DNA of 64,000 nt from assembly GCF_002835665.1 (NCBI RefSeq), contig NZ_PIZV01000051.1, forward strand, positions 124,001 through 188,000, read 5' to 3'. Shown piece after piece: positions 1-9,400 of the stretch (position 1 is the stretch's first letter; the number at the start of each line of letters is the position of its first letter). The position numbers and the translations under genes are program-made. The notes under the pieces were generated by a model. The model saw only the letters and a program-made list of their open reading frames with translations. It was not told the origin of the DNA and made no database searches. The stretch comes from Chryseobacterium sp. PMSZPI. GTDB taxonomy: Bacteria > Bacteroidota > Bacteroidia > Flavobacteriales > Weeksellaceae.

Positions 1-758
1 TGAATAAAACGGTTGCTGAAATCAACGATCAGTTTGAGAAATTCAGAATTTCTGATGCGCTGCATTTGATTTATAAATTAATTTGGGACGATTTTTGCGG
101 ATGGTATCTTGAGGCCATTAAACCGAACTATGGCGAAGGTATTTCTAAGGAGGTTTATAATAAAACAATTTATTTCTTTGAAGAATTGATGAAGTTACTT
201 CATCCTTTCATGCCTTTCTTAACGGAAGAATTATGGCAGACTATTTCGGAAAGGAATATTGATGAAGCTTTAGTTATTGCCCAGCAAAGAACAGAAGATG
301 CGTTTGATGAAACGATCATTAAAAACTTTGAAACTGCAGCAGAATTAATTTCAGGAGTTAGAAATTATCGCCAGACAAAAGGAATTTCACCAAGAGAAGC
401 GGCTGAAATCTATACCAATGCTTCTGAATTTGCCAATGAAGCGGTAGTAAGAAAATTAGCAAATGTTTCTGAAATCCATTTTGGACAGAAAACAGACAAG
501 CCAAGTTTTACTTTCCTGGTAGGAGCTACTGAAGTTTCAATTCCTTTAAGTGAAAACTTAGATTTAGGAGAAGAAAAAGCTAAAACTGAAGAAGAATTAA
601 AGTACCTAAAAGGATTCTTAATTTCAGTTGATAAAAAACTTTCCAACGAAAAGTTTGTTGCCAATGCAAAACCTGAAATTGTTGAGGTAGAGCGTAAGAA
701 GCAAAAAGATGCTCTTGACAAAATTGCTATTTTGGAAGAAAAGTTGAAAAGTTTGTAG
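1..758 (+). CDS. valS: Valyl-tRNA synthetase, C-terminal part (5' truncated by window edge)
   Basis: This is the C-terminal end of a class I aminoacyl-tRNA synthetase that charges tRNA-Val in the cytosol. The open frame runs in from position 3 with no start codon, so the catalytic Rossmann domain lies outside the window. What is visible is the anticodon-binding helical domain, including the block HPFMPFLTEELWQ that is typical of ValRS. It is followed by the Lys/Glu-rich C-terminal coiled-coil arm (roughly the last 65 residues, EEKAKTEEELKYLKGFL onward), which contacts the tRNA elbow. The coiled-coil arm separates ValRS from IleRS and LeuRS. The stop is followed by a GC-rich hairpin. I am confident of the family; the total length cannot be judged here. 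Confidence 0.95.
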   Translation, partial: NKTVAEINDQFEKFRISDALHLIYKLIWDDFCGWYLEAIKPNYGEGISKEVYNKTIYFFEELMKLLHPFMPFLTEELWQTISERNIDEALVIAQQRTEDAFDETIIKNFETAAELISGVRNYRQTKGISPREAAEIYTNASEFANEAVVRKLANVSEIHFGQKTDKPSFTFLVGATEVSIPLSENLDLGEEKAKTEEELKYLKGFLISVDKKLSNEKFVANAKPEIVEVERKKQKDALDKIAILEEKLKSL

Positions 759-793
759 TTTTAAAATATAGACAATTAAGTTGTCGAAAGTCG

Positions 794-825
794 GGCTGGG
801 TACAGATGAAAACTTGTGCCCAGCC
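794..825 (+). terminator. Hairpin downstream of valS
   Basis: GGCTGGG (794-800) pairs with CCCAGCC (819-825), and ACA (802-804) pairs with TGT (815-817). This makes a stem of about 10 bp in an otherwise AT-rich gap. A T-run is poor (only TTATGATTT follows), so it may be a weak terminator or a processing hairpin. Confidence 0.45.
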
Positions 826-851
826 TTATGATTTAAAAAGAAAAAGAATAG

Positions 852-1487
852 ATGACACATATAGAAAACATACAAAAATTATTTTCAAAAGACTTTGTGG
901 AAAGTCCGCTGTTAGAAAGCTTTGAAGTAGGAAAACTTTATCTTTCCAGCGGAAAATTGGTTGCGTGTGATCCTTTGATCACGAATGATATGCTTCCTTT
1001 TTCTACAGAATTTCCAAAGGGAGAGTTTTCTGTTATGTTACACAAAGAAAGAGAAAGTAATTGCGTGGCATACGCGGAAATTATTTTTAACACCAAAGAA
1101 ATTGCAGAGTGGAAACTGGCAACTACTGCGGGACAGAATGTAAAAGACCTGGCAGAAGGAGAGGTATTCGGTTATCCTGTGGAAAGTGGGATGGGCTGTT
1201 TAATGGATGTAGATACACAGAATAGCCTTAATGAATTGGAGCAAAAATTATTTAAGAATAAAGGAGCCGATTTTATGGGAATTTATGAAGAATTTTTCCA
1301 TGAACATTTCTTTGATGAAAACGGTGCAATTGATCAATATGCATTCTTAAAGCCCTCTGAAGAACGTCCTGGAACTATATTTGCTTTTGAAACAGGATAC
1401 GGTGAAGGTTTTTATGCCAGCTATATCGGTTATGCTAAAGATCAATCGCCGGTAAAGATAATTACTGAATTTATTGAAATAAGTTAA
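852..1487 (+). CDS. DUF4241 domain-containing protein
   Basis: This is a 211-residue soluble protein without a signal peptide or membrane segment. I recognise the DUF4241 pattern: an N-terminal block ending in SGKLVACDPLI, a middle block with GYPVESGMGCLMDVDT, and a C-terminal block with FETGYGEGFYASYIGY. No catalytic residues are assigned to this family to my knowledge, so no reaction is proposed. The ATG at 852 is the only sensible start; the upstream region has no clear ribosome binding site, which is normal in this phylum. The gene lies alone between valS and a sugar kinase. The promoter candidate for the next gene overlaps its 3' end, so it is probably its own transcription unit. Confidence 0.8.
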   Translation: MTHIENIQKLFSKDFVESPLLESFEVGKLYLSSGKLVACDPLITNDMLPFSTEFPKGEFSVMLHKERESNCVAYAEIIFNTKEIAEWKLATTAGQNVKDLAEGEVFGYPVESGMGCLMDVDTQNSLNELEQKLFKNKGADFMGIYEEFFHEHFFDENGAIDQYAFLKPSEERPGTIFAFETGYGEGFYASYIGYAKDQSPVKIITEFIEIS

Positions 1488-1506
1488 GTAAATTTAATTA
1501 TTTTTG
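1474..1506 (+). promoter_or_regulatory. Bacteroidota-type promoter candidate for the PfkB kinase
   Basis: A -33-like TTG (1474-1476) is followed after 22 bp by TATTTTTG (1499-1506), which matches the -7 consensus TAnnTTTG. It overlaps the last codons of the DUF4241 gene and lies about 50 bp before the kinase ATG. Confidence 0.5.
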
Positions 1507-1557
1507 AGATGCAATTTTTTGTTTGTTATAAAATTTTAAACTAATAGTAAAAACACA

Positions 1558-2448
1558 ATGAAATTCTCATCAGAACAACCCAAAATTATTGTTGTAGGTA
1601 GCTCATCAATTGATCTGGTTTTAGAAACCGATAAACTTCCTTTACCCAATGAAACTGTTTTAGCTGTTAATTCAGATAGTTATTTTGGAGGAAAAGGTGC
1701 CAATCAGGCGGTGGGAACATCGAGGCTAGGTGCAAGTGTTTATTTCATTGGATGCGTAGGTATGGATCCTTTGGGGCAACAGATCATGAGGAATCTGGTA
1801 GGGGAGAGTGTTAATGTAGGATTTGTTCATGAAACGGATAAAGAATCGACAGGTACTGCTTATGTGACAACCTGTAAAGGGAATGCTGCCATTGTGGTAG
1901 TTCCTGCAGCCAATAAGTATCTTAGCAAATCTCATATAGATGAGGCAGATCGTTATTTCCATACAACCGACCTTGTATTGGTACAACTTGAAGTTTCGAT
2001 GGATGTAGTAGAATATACCGTAAAAAAGGCTAAGAAATATGGTAAAAGAGTAGGTTTGTATGCATCTCCTGCAATGAGAATCAGTGATGAGATTATTGAA
2101 AATGTTGATTTCATTGTAGCAAAAAGCAGCGAGCTGTATATTATCTTTGGAGAGGAGAAAAGAGAAGACGTTCTTACAAAGTATTTCAACAAAGTATTTG
2201 TGAGAGATGATACCAATTCAACTATCTATTTTGACGGCACGGAAATGAAGTATTATAGAAACGATAAAGATGAAACTGTTTATAAAATGGGAATGGGAGA
2301 TGCGTTTACTTCAGGATTTGCTATCGCACTTTGTCATGGGAACTCAGTGGAAGATTGTGTAAAATTCGGGAATGAAGTTTCGTCGAGAGTTTCCAGAGGA
2401 AAAGGATCTCAAACAGGACTACCAAGAATATCTGATTTTCTTTCTTAA
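1558..2448 (+). CDS. PfkB-family sugar kinase (ribokinase-like)
   Basis: This 296-residue cytosolic kinase should transfer phosphate from ATP to a sugar or nucleoside hydroxyl. The first PfkB signature is clear near residues 43-58 (FGGKGANQAVGTSRLGA), as in ribokinases. The second signature carries the catalytic base at D248 in the block GMGDAFTSGF. The usual anion-hole motif there is G-A-G-D; here the alanine is methionine (G245-M246-G247-D248). The sugar lid residues near the N-terminus (SSSIDLVLETDKLPLPNET) are ribokinase-like. No rbs transporter, LacI-type regulator or pentose pathway gene is adjacent, so the substrate is uncertain and I give no gene symbol. It is followed by a good terminator, suggesting a monocistronic gene. 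Confidence 0.85.
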   Translation: MKFSSEQPKIIVVGSSSIDLVLETDKLPLPNETVLAVNSDSYFGGKGANQAVGTSRLGASVYFIGCVGMDPLGQQIMRNLVGESVNVGFVHETDKESTGTAYVTTCKGNAAIVVVPAANKYLSKSHIDEADRYFHTTDLVLVQLEVSMDVVEYTVKKAKKYGKRVGLYASPAMRISDEIIENVDFIVAKSSELYIIFGEEKREDVLTKYFNKVFVRDDTNSTIYFDGTEMKYYRNDKDETVYKMGMGDAFTSGFAIALCHGNSVEDCVKFGNEVSSRVSRGKGSQTGLPRISDFLS

Positions 2449-2504
2449 AGTTATTTACGGCATATCGAAAGTTTAAAACTTAACGTAAAAATATATGTAA
2501 AATG

Positions 2505-2530
2505 TCCACTTTTATAGTGGATTTTTTCTT
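2505..2530 (+). terminator. Rho-independent terminator after the PfkB kinase
   Basis: The stem TCCACT / AGTGGA (2505-2510 and 2516-2521) has a 5-nt loop and is followed by six T residues, then CTTTTT. Confidence 0.7.
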
Positions 2531-2538
2531 TTTATAAT

Positions 2539-3384
2539 ATGGAAAAACTAATACTTACCACAGAAGACCATGCATCTTTAACGGCCCATCTTTTTCGACC
2601 GGAGAAAAGCAATGGGAAATTATTGCTTATTAATTCTGCAACAGGCGTAAAACAGCAAGTATATTTTTCATTTGCCCAGTACTTTTCAGAACAGGGGTTT
2701 ACAGTTATTACTTATGATTATAGGGGAATAGGGCTTTCTAAACCGAAAAATATGAGAGGGTTCTATAGCTCGATGAGAATTTGGGGCGCGCAGGATTATA
2801 AAGAACTCACCCGCTATATTAAAGTGAAATTTCCGGAATATAGAAAATATTGTTTAGGACATTCCGTAGGTGCATTGATTTTGGGAATGAATAAAGATTC
2901 CGAAATGTTTGAGAAACTTATTTTCGTAGGAACACAAAAAGCATTTGTCGGCAATTTGAAATTAAGAACCAAAGTGGAAGCTTATCTGGGGTTTGGAATT
3001 GTTCAGCCACTAACAACTTCGTTATTAGGTTACTTTCCGGCACATTGGTTTGGCCTTGGAGAAAGTCTTCCAAAAAATTGTGCATATGACTGGAGAACCT
3101 TAATTTTAAACAAAAAATCTACCAACCGATTGTTGGAGAAAATTGATAATTATTCTAAAAATTTAATCCAGGAAGTATTTGTCATCAGAGCGGAAGACGA
3201 TGTATGGCTAACGGAGAAGGGGGTAGTAAGTTTATTAGATGAAACGTATCCCAATCTCAAACCAACTTACAGACTTGTGAAAACTTCAGAATCTGAGAAA
3301 AAAGAAATAGGACATATTAACTTTTTTAGAAGCTACAATAACAAACTTTGGGATATTATTTTAAATGAACTGATAGATAAATGA
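2539..3384 (+). CDS. Alpha/beta hydrolase (serine hydrolase fold)
   Basis: This is a 281-residue soluble hydrolase with no signal peptide. The nucleophile elbow is LGHSVGA, with the catalytic serine at S109. A preceding oxyanion-type strand and loop (YDYRGIGLSK) and a late Asp/His pair (AEDDVWLT and GHINFF) fit a Ser-Asp-His triad. Its style matches the predicted esterase/lipase-like hydrolases often annotated as serine aminopeptidase S33-like proteins, but the substrate cannot be told. It overlaps the following HD-domain gene by 4 bp (ATGA), so the two are co-translated. The start just after the kinase terminator implies its own promoter in the short gap. Confidence 0.8.
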   Translation: MEKLILTTEDHASLTAHLFRPEKSNGKLLLINSATGVKQQVYFSFAQYFSEQGFTVITYDYRGIGLSKPKNMRGFYSSMRIWGAQDYKELTRYIKVKFPEYRKYCLGHSVGALILGMNKDSEMFEKLIFVGTQKAFVGNLKLRTKVEAYLGFGIVQPLTTSLLGYFPAHWFGLGESLPKNCAYDWRTLILNKKSTNRLLEKIDNYSKNLIQEVFVIRAEDDVWLTEKGVVSLLDETYPNLKPTYRLVKTSESEKKEIGHINFFRSYNNKLWDIILNELIDK

Positions 3385-4025
3385 AAAGTACAATTAACAA
3401 CACCGTAGAATTTGTAAAAGAAAAGTTAGAAGGAGCAGAAGCAGGTCATGACTGGTTTCATATCGAAAGAGTCTGGAAGCTTGCCAGAAAAATTGCAGAA
3501 ACAGAAGATTGTGATCAAGACGTAGTAGAATTATCGGCACTTCTTCATGATATTGCTGACCCTAAATTTCATAATGGAGATGAGACTATTGCTCCAAAAA
3601 TATCCAGAGAATTCTTAGAACAACAAAATATTCCTAACGAGACTATTGAAAAGGTTTTGTTTGTGATTAATAATATATCATTTAAAAATAGAGATCAGGC
3701 GCCGCAAAATCCTCCTATTGAACTTAAAATTGTTCAGGATGCAGATCGTATTGATGCCATTGGCGCAATAGGCGTTGCCAGAGTATTCAATTTTGGGGGC
3801 TTTAAGAATAATCCGATATATAATCCGGAAATTCAGCCCAACCTGAATATGTCTAAAGATCAGTATAAAAAATCCAATGGAACTACGATCAATCATTTTT
3901 ATGAGAAATTGTTGCTTCTTAAAGATTTAATGAATACTGAAGAAGGAAAGAAGCTGGCAGTGGAAAGACATGATTATATGTTGAACTTCCTGGACCAATT
4001 CTATAAAGAATGGAATGTAGATTAA
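3381..4025 (+). CDS. HD-domain phosphohydrolase
   Basis: This 214-residue cytosolic protein belongs to the HD superfamily of metal-dependent phosphohydrolases. The metal ligands are visible as H23-D24 and H27 in GHDWFHIERV, the H56-D57 doublet in ALLHDIAD, and a later Asp in QDADRIDAIGAIGVAR. This pattern and length match the YpgQ/YedJ-type HD proteins, some of which have nucleotide pyrophosphatase or phosphatase activity. It starts with an ATGA overlap on the hydrolase upstream. The next gene begins 38 bp after the stop but has its own -7 element inside that gap. The substrate is unknown. Confidence 0.87.
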   Translation: MKSTINNTVEFVKEKLEGAEAGHDWFHIERVWKLARKIAETEDCDQDVVELSALLHDIADPKFHNGDETIAPKISREFLEQQNIPNETIEKVLFVINNISFKNRDQAPQNPPIELKIVQDADRIDAIGAIGVARVFNFGGFKNNPIYNPEIQPNLNMSKDQYKKSNGTTINHFYEKLLLLKDLMNTEEGKKLAVERHDYMLNFLDQFYKEWNVD

Positions 4026-4051
4026 GATTCTCCTGAAAATTCTGAAATCAG

Positions 4052-4059
4052 TATCTTTG
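4052..4059 (+). promoter_or_regulatory. -7 element directly before the membrane-protein start
   Basis: TATCTTTG matches TAnnTTTG exactly and ends 4 nt before the ATG at 4064. If used, transcription would begin on or next to the start codon, giving a leaderless mRNA. No clear TTG -33 element is seen, so it is a candidate only. Confidence 0.5.
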
Positions 4060-4063
4060 CAAT

Positions 4064-4657
4064 ATGGTATTTATCATTTTGGTTATCTTTTGGGCTTGTG
4101 TGCTTTCTTTGATTTTATATAAAGTAAAATCAGGAAAGGTAGCAAAATGGGCTAAATTGTTTCGTATTCTGACTGTTGTTTTTTCAATCTCAATCTTTGC
4201 GTATTGGTTTATCAAAAAGAGTGCGGTAGCATTTGTAGATAATTCTGTAGGATTGCAAGTGGTGAATAAACTTCCACAGCCATTGGATTTTTATTTGATT
4301 AAAGTAAATAAAGTGGATGCAAAAACTATATTAGAACCCAAACATATCGGAAAGATACGCCCGGAATATTATAGAATAGAATATCTGAAGATGGATAAGT
4401 CTGATGAATACTGGATTGCAGGATATTTGGGGAAAAAGAATCTGGTATATTTTACGCAACATTCGGTACCTAATAAAAATATTGACCAGATTGTTGAGGT
4501 CCAGAATTATATCAACCAGAGTGCAAAGTTGTCTGATGCAGCAAAGAAGCATATAGATGCTTATAACTATGAAAATACAAAGCTTGGGATCTGGATTACA
4601 TTAGATTTTCTGCTTTTATTTTTGAATCTGGTATTGCTGCTGAGAAAGAAGAAATAA
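4064..4657 (+). CDS. Small membrane protein of unknown function
   Basis: I do not recognise this 197-residue protein. It has hydrophobic segments at about residues 2-18 and 32-49, a soluble central domain of about 120 residues (with IRPEYYRIEYLKMDKSDEYWIAGYLGKKN), and a C-terminal membrane helix at about 175-191 ending in the positive tail RKKK. The topology suggests an inner-membrane protein with one exposed domain. The ATG at 4064 lies only 4 nt after a TATCTTTG promoter-like box. It ends just before a long hairpin shared with the convergent gene at 4735-4962. No neighbour gives a function. Confidence 0.7.
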   Translation: MVFIILVIFWACVLSLILYKVKSGKVAKWAKLFRILTVVFSISIFAYWFIKKSAVAFVDNSVGLQVVNKLPQPLDFYLIKVNKVDAKTILEPKHIGKIRPEYYRIEYLKMDKSDEYWIAGYLGKKNLVYFTQHSVPNKNIDQIVEVQNYINQSAKLSDAAKKHIDAYNYENTKLGIWITLDFLLLFLNLVLLLRKKK

Positions 4658-4675
4658 TTTATTCTTTATAAAAAG

Positions 4676-4728
4676 TAATGAGCAATGAATAAAACAGTAT
4701 TACAATACTTATTATTCATTGCTCATTA
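4676..4728. repeat. Long perfect inverted repeat between convergent genes
   Basis: A 17-bp arm at 4676-4692 (containing AATGAGCAATGAATAA) is perfectly complementary to 4712-4728. The loop contains a second short inverted repeat, AGTAT / ATACT. It sits between two convergent genes and may end transcription from both sides. Its words (GAGTAATGA-like) recur at 9656-9686, so it probably belongs to a dispersed intergenic repeat family. Confidence 0.75.
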
Positions 4729-4734
4729 TTCATT

Positions 4735-4962
4735 TTAAGGATAATCCAGGATCTGCATGATCTGTTCTTTAAATTCTTCCGGACATGCTCTTATTAATTT
4801 ATCTTTATTTTGTTTACTGATTTGTTGGGGTTCCAACCATTCTACATTATTCGAATTGAGGCTATGGGTGTCATATATTCTTTTTATCGTATGATTTTCA
4901 TAAAAAATATATTCATCAGCCAGCCAATTACCAGAGATACTGATTCTACAAATTTCTTCCAT
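4735..4962 (-). CDS. Small hypothetical protein
   Basis: This 75-residue open frame begins with ATG at 4962 and has a soluble, charged composition with an even spread of residue types. It contains GNWLADEYIFYENHTIKRIY and a helical Lys/Glu-rich C-terminal half. It fits the space between two convergent features, with a long hairpin directly after its stop. I do not recognise a family. Credible protein-like composition and position support it, but it is short and the initiation region has no clear signal. Confidence 0.5.
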   Translation of the reverse strand: MEEICRISISGNWLADEYIFYENHTIKRIYDTHSLNSNNVEWLEPQQISKQNKDKLIRACPEEFKEQIMQILDYP

Positions 4963-5122
4963 GATGTTGCTTTTTTTTTAATTTTCTATTTAAAAATAGA
5001 CTTATTCCCTAATGTATGAAATTTTTAAACACTGTAGAAGTTTTCTCGGTTTCTATTTGATATAGAGGGTAAATTAAAATTATTCTATTTAAACATTAAT
5101 GGTGAAGTCACTGTTTTCCAGA

Positions 5123-6013
5123 TTAAAATAATGTTCCTGTACTTTCTGCAGCCATTTGTGGGATATGGATATCTGTTTTCCATTCATCATTTAATTTTTT
5201 GATGAAGTGCGCAGATAGTAAGGGAGATGCCTTTTCAATATTCTGGTGCACAAAAAAATAGAGATTTTGTAAGCCTTCTTTTTTCCATTTTGTTAAATGC
5301 TTCAACCAATCATCCAACCTTTCATAGTCACTTTCTGCATTAGCACCTACATAACGGATAAATGCATTAGGAGTAGTCAATCGCATATGTAACATATCTC
5401 TTCTTCCTGCTGTATCTACAATAATATTGGTGATATCATGGGTTTCAAAGAGTTCACACGTAGTATTGAAAATGTCTTCATTGGTAAACCATTCTGTGTT
5501 TCTAAGCTCAATAGCTAATGGAACTTCTTTGGGCCATTCTTTTACAAATTTTTCGAGCCTGTCATAATCTTTAGGCTTAAAGTTGTCATGGAGCTGAAGA
5601 AAAGCCATTCCTAATTTTTCATCAAAGTTCATAACGGCTGCTGCGAAATGGGTAACCGGATCTGTAACGTCGATAAGTCTTCTAAAGTGGGAAACGGTAT
5701 TGGTAATTTTAGGGAAGAACTTAAAATTGGCAGGTGTTTTTTCTTTCCATGTTTTTACCTGATCGGGCGTTGGCATTCCGTAAAAAGTAGCATTCAACTC
5801 AATGGAATTAAACTGTGTGGCATAATAGCTCAGCTCATCTTTGGTTCCTTTAGGATAAAAGCCTTTAAGGTCGGTCTTGTTCCATTTTGCACATCCGATG
5901 GAGATATTTTCCAACCCTTTTTTATTTTGGTTTAAAATTTCTTTGGTTTTGGAATGATCTTTGGGAAGGGCGAAATCTATTTTTGATGGGTCTTCTACTT
6001 GTCCGAATTTCAT
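5123..6013 (-). CDS. DUF72 family protein (YecE-like)
   Basis: This 296-residue soluble protein of the DUF72/YecE family has a TIM-barrel fold and no firmly established reaction. The family hallmarks are visible: SIGCAKWNKTDLKGFYP near residues 38-54, FNSIELNATFYGMP after it, and FFPKITNTVSHFRRL, LAIELRNTEWF and LQNLYFFVHQN. The first 35 residues precede the conserved core. It is transcribed leftward, away from the TonB receptor. A possible -7 element on the minus strand is CAAATATA at 6046-6053 (reads TATATTTG). No operon partner is evident. Confidence 0.9.
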   Translation of the reverse strand: MKFGQVEDPSKIDFALPKDHSKTKEILNQNKKGLENISIGCAKWNKTDLKGFYPKGTKDELSYYATQFNSIELNATFYGMPTPDQVKTWKEKTPANFKFFPKITNTVSHFRRLIDVTDPVTHFAAAVMNFDEKLGMAFLQLHDNFKPKDYDRLEKFVKEWPKEVPLAIELRNTEWFTNEDIFNTTCELFETHDITNIIVDTAGRRDMLHMRLTTPNAFIRYVGANAESDYERLDDWLKHLTKWKKEGLQNLYFFVHQNIEKASPLLSAHFIKKLNDEWKTDIHIPQMAAESTGTLF

Positions 6014-6403
6014 ATCTGTCGTTTTAGAATATTAAACAATAATTACAAATATAATCCAAAAAATCATAGTAAGTTTCTAGATTTTTTGAGGAAAGTGATA
6101 GGAGAAAAAAGATCAATTCTTGATGATTTTTTCCGTAATCTGATTCTGTTCTGTATTGACTTTCATTAGATAAACAACAAAATAATTTGTGAAAAAAAGG
6201 AAAAAGGTTGATTTTTTTAGACATTTTCCATATATATAAATTGTTTTTTTATTTAAAAAAAATAGTTGAAACAGTCTTTATAAGTTCTATTAAGTTTTTT
6301 TTAAGGAAATATTAAACATTATGTCACATAATGTTAATTTTATGTTACCATACTTCATGGCTACTAAATTTAATTTTACGGCAAGTTTTGTAGCAATAAA
6401 AAT
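6014..6403. other. Divergent intergenic region upstream of the TonB receptor
   Basis: This 390-bp gene-free stretch separates the leftward DUF72 gene from the rightward TonB-dependent receptor. It holds a perfect 21-bp palindrome (6315-6335) and very AT-rich sequence. I find no riboswitch-like fold and no credible coding frame. Confidence 0.6.
6315..6335. promoter_or_regulatory. Perfect palindromic operator candidate
   Basis: AACATTATGT (6315-6324), a central C, and ACATAATGTT (6326-6335) form a perfect inverted repeat with 10-bp arms. It lies 68 bp before the receptor ATG, where a dimeric repressor or activator would act. A further half-site-like TATGTTA occurs at about 6341-6347. Confidence 0.6.
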
Positions 6404-9400
6404 ATGAAGAAAAAATTAATCTGTGCTTTTGCTTTATTATCTTTTGGATTTGCATTTTCACAGGAGACCAGCTCTAAAATTTTGGGAAGATTAAAAGGAA
6501 TTTCCTCCGAAGTTACTGTAAAGGTTGTGCATGTCCCTACCAATAGTACTTTTGAAACAAAAAGTAATAATAAAGGACAGTTCAGTCTGGATAATCTTCA
6601 GCCTGGAGGACCTTATACTATTGAAATTTTGGACGGGTCAAAGGTTCTTTATGAGAATACCCTTCAGCTTACTTTAGGGAACAATGACCTTCCTTTGGTA
6701 GATGTTGGAAATAAAGAAAAAACAATTGATGAAGTAAAGCTTACTTCAAAAAGAACTATTGTAAAAAATGGAGTAGGAATCAGCCAGGCGCAAATTTCAG
6801 GGCTTCCTAATATCAACCGAGGGATTCAGGATGTGACTAAGTTGGTACCGCAGAGTGCTAATAATTCTTTCAACGGAACTAACTTCCGTTATAATAATGT
6901 AACAATTGATGGTTCAATCAATAATGATGCAATCGGTTTTAGTCCGTCTTTAGGAGGACAAACGGGAACATCAGGTATGCCGGGAAGCAGTACGCGTTCC
7001 AATTCTATAAGTTTGGATGCTATTCAGGATGTTCAGGTGTATATTGCTCCTTATGATGTGAAATTGGGGAACTTCCTTGGCGGAAGTATCAATGCAGTAA
7101 CACGAAGTGGAAGTAATGATGTGACAGGATCTTTATATGTATATGGAAGAAATGCTTCTATTACAGGAAATAATAGAGTAGGTGATAATTCTAAAATGCC
7201 AAAAGACTTTTCAGATTTCATTTACGGAGGAAGAGTTGGTTTACCGATAGTAAGAGATAAGGTATTCTTGTTTACCAATTTAGAATATACCAAAAGAACA
7301 GATCCTCTATTCTACAATGCCAACGATCCTAATGCACTGGTGAATGAGGGAGTCGCACAACAGATTTCAGATTTTGTACGAAATAAATATGGCTTCAATG
7401 TTGGCAGTTTTAACCAATACAATAACTTTTCAGAGAGTTCCAAGCTTTTCAATAAATTAGATTGGAAGATTAATGATAAACATACATTATCCATTAAGAA
7501 TAATACAGTGTTTTCACAAGCTTCCAACCTTGAAAGAGATGGAGCGAATTTCAGATTCTCCAGTATGGATTTTGTTCAGAAGAATACCGCTTCCACTACT
7601 ACATTGGAGTTGAAAAGCCGTTTTAATGATAAATGGAGCAATAACTTAGTACTGGGATATTCTTCTATTCACGATTACAGGGATCCTACTTCAGGAAATG
7701 CTATGTTCCCTCAAGTGGAAATCAGTTACAATGGCGGAACTATTTTGTTGGGTAATGATAGAGAAGCAACTGTCTTCAATATGAAACAGAAAACTTTTGA
7801 AATTACAGATAACCTTACGTACAAAACAGGGAATCATACTTTCTTACTGGGAACTCATAACGAATTATATAATATCAATTATGGTTTTGTAAATGCATTA
7901 AACGGAAGGATTTCTTACAAGAGTTTAAATGATTTTTACAATGGTAATCCGGCCAGGATAAGAGGAACGTATCCTTTTAATGGAGATAGCAGACAATCTC
8001 TTTTTGATAATCCTTATGCTAAATACCAGGTAAATCTTCTTTCATTATACTTCCAGGATGAGATCAACTGGGGAAGAGTGAGACTTTCGCCGGGAGTGAG
8101 AGTAGATTATACGGATCTTCCTAATAAGCCGCAACTAAGTCCATTGGTTACCAATTCCCCTCAGGATCCGAACTATGGCAACACTTACACTTATACACCT
8201 CTAAGCCAACTTACTAATACTTATCTTAACAAGCCGACTTTATCTCCAAGACTTGGATTTACTGTTGATATTACGGAAAACAGGTCTGTAGTAATGAGAG
8301 GGGGATCGGGTATCTTTGTGGGGAGAATTCCTTTTGCATGGTTAGGATATGCTTATTATAATGATGGGGTAGGTTTCGGAAGTTATGATTATAATGGGCC
8401 AACGGCTGCTCAGCTTGCTACTAATGGTGATCCATTGGTGGGATCTAATTTCCCTAAATGGCAGAATTCTTCAAAAGTACAGGTAGACCTTATTGATAAT
8501 AATTTTAAAATGCCAAGAGTATGGAGAAGTTCTCTGGCTTTTGATTATACTCTTAAAGGATATAAACTTACTTTGGAAGGTATCTACACCAAAGTTCTGT
8601 ATGACTTGAAGTTCCAACAGGTAAACAAAACGGATAATGTAACGTATTATAGCTATGATACCAACCATGAAATGCCGATTTATACAACGAATATTAATAG
8701 TAAGTTTTCTAATGCCTATCTTTTATCCAATACTAAAGAAGGATATCGTTATAATTTGACAGCTCAGCTTTCAAAATCATATAATTTCGGTTTCAATTTC
8801 TTTGTAGCATATACTTATGGAGATGCTAAAGATATTACAAATGGTATCAGAAACTCTATGGAAAGTAACTGGCAGATGAACCAGTCTCTTACTCCTAATG
8901 ATCCTAAATTGACAACTTCTAACTTCGCGATCAAAAACAGAGTTGTAGCTAACCTTGGATATGCCTTTAATATTTCAAAATCTAACAGATTATATACGAA
9001 TCTATATTTCAATGCTCAATCTGGAAATCCTTTCACCTGGGGATTTGTGAACAGTACTATTGCGAACACCGGACAGGCTGCAGGTCTTTCTTATATCTTT
9101 AAAGATGCTGCTGAGGCTGCTAAATATATTGTTCCGATAAAAGATGCTGCCGGGAATGTTCTGGTAACTGCTCAACAACAAATTGCAGATTATGAGAATT
9201 TTGTGAATAACAATGATTATTTAAAATCCAGAAGAGGTAAGTTCACTGAAAGAAATGGTGATGTTACTCCTTGGAACATTCAGGCGGATATCAGAATTAT
9301 GGACGAAATCAAACTTAGTGAAAAGTCTAAAAACACATTACAAATTTCATTAAGCATTATCAACTTTACCAACTTATTGAATAAAGATTGGGGTAAAGTA

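Noticed and set aside
6024..6224. 66-residue minus-strand open frame between the DUF72 gene and the TonB receptor
   Set aside because: Composition is biased (Leu/Phe/Asn/Tyr from AT-rich DNA) with no recognisable domain, and it sits in the promoter region of two divergent genes.
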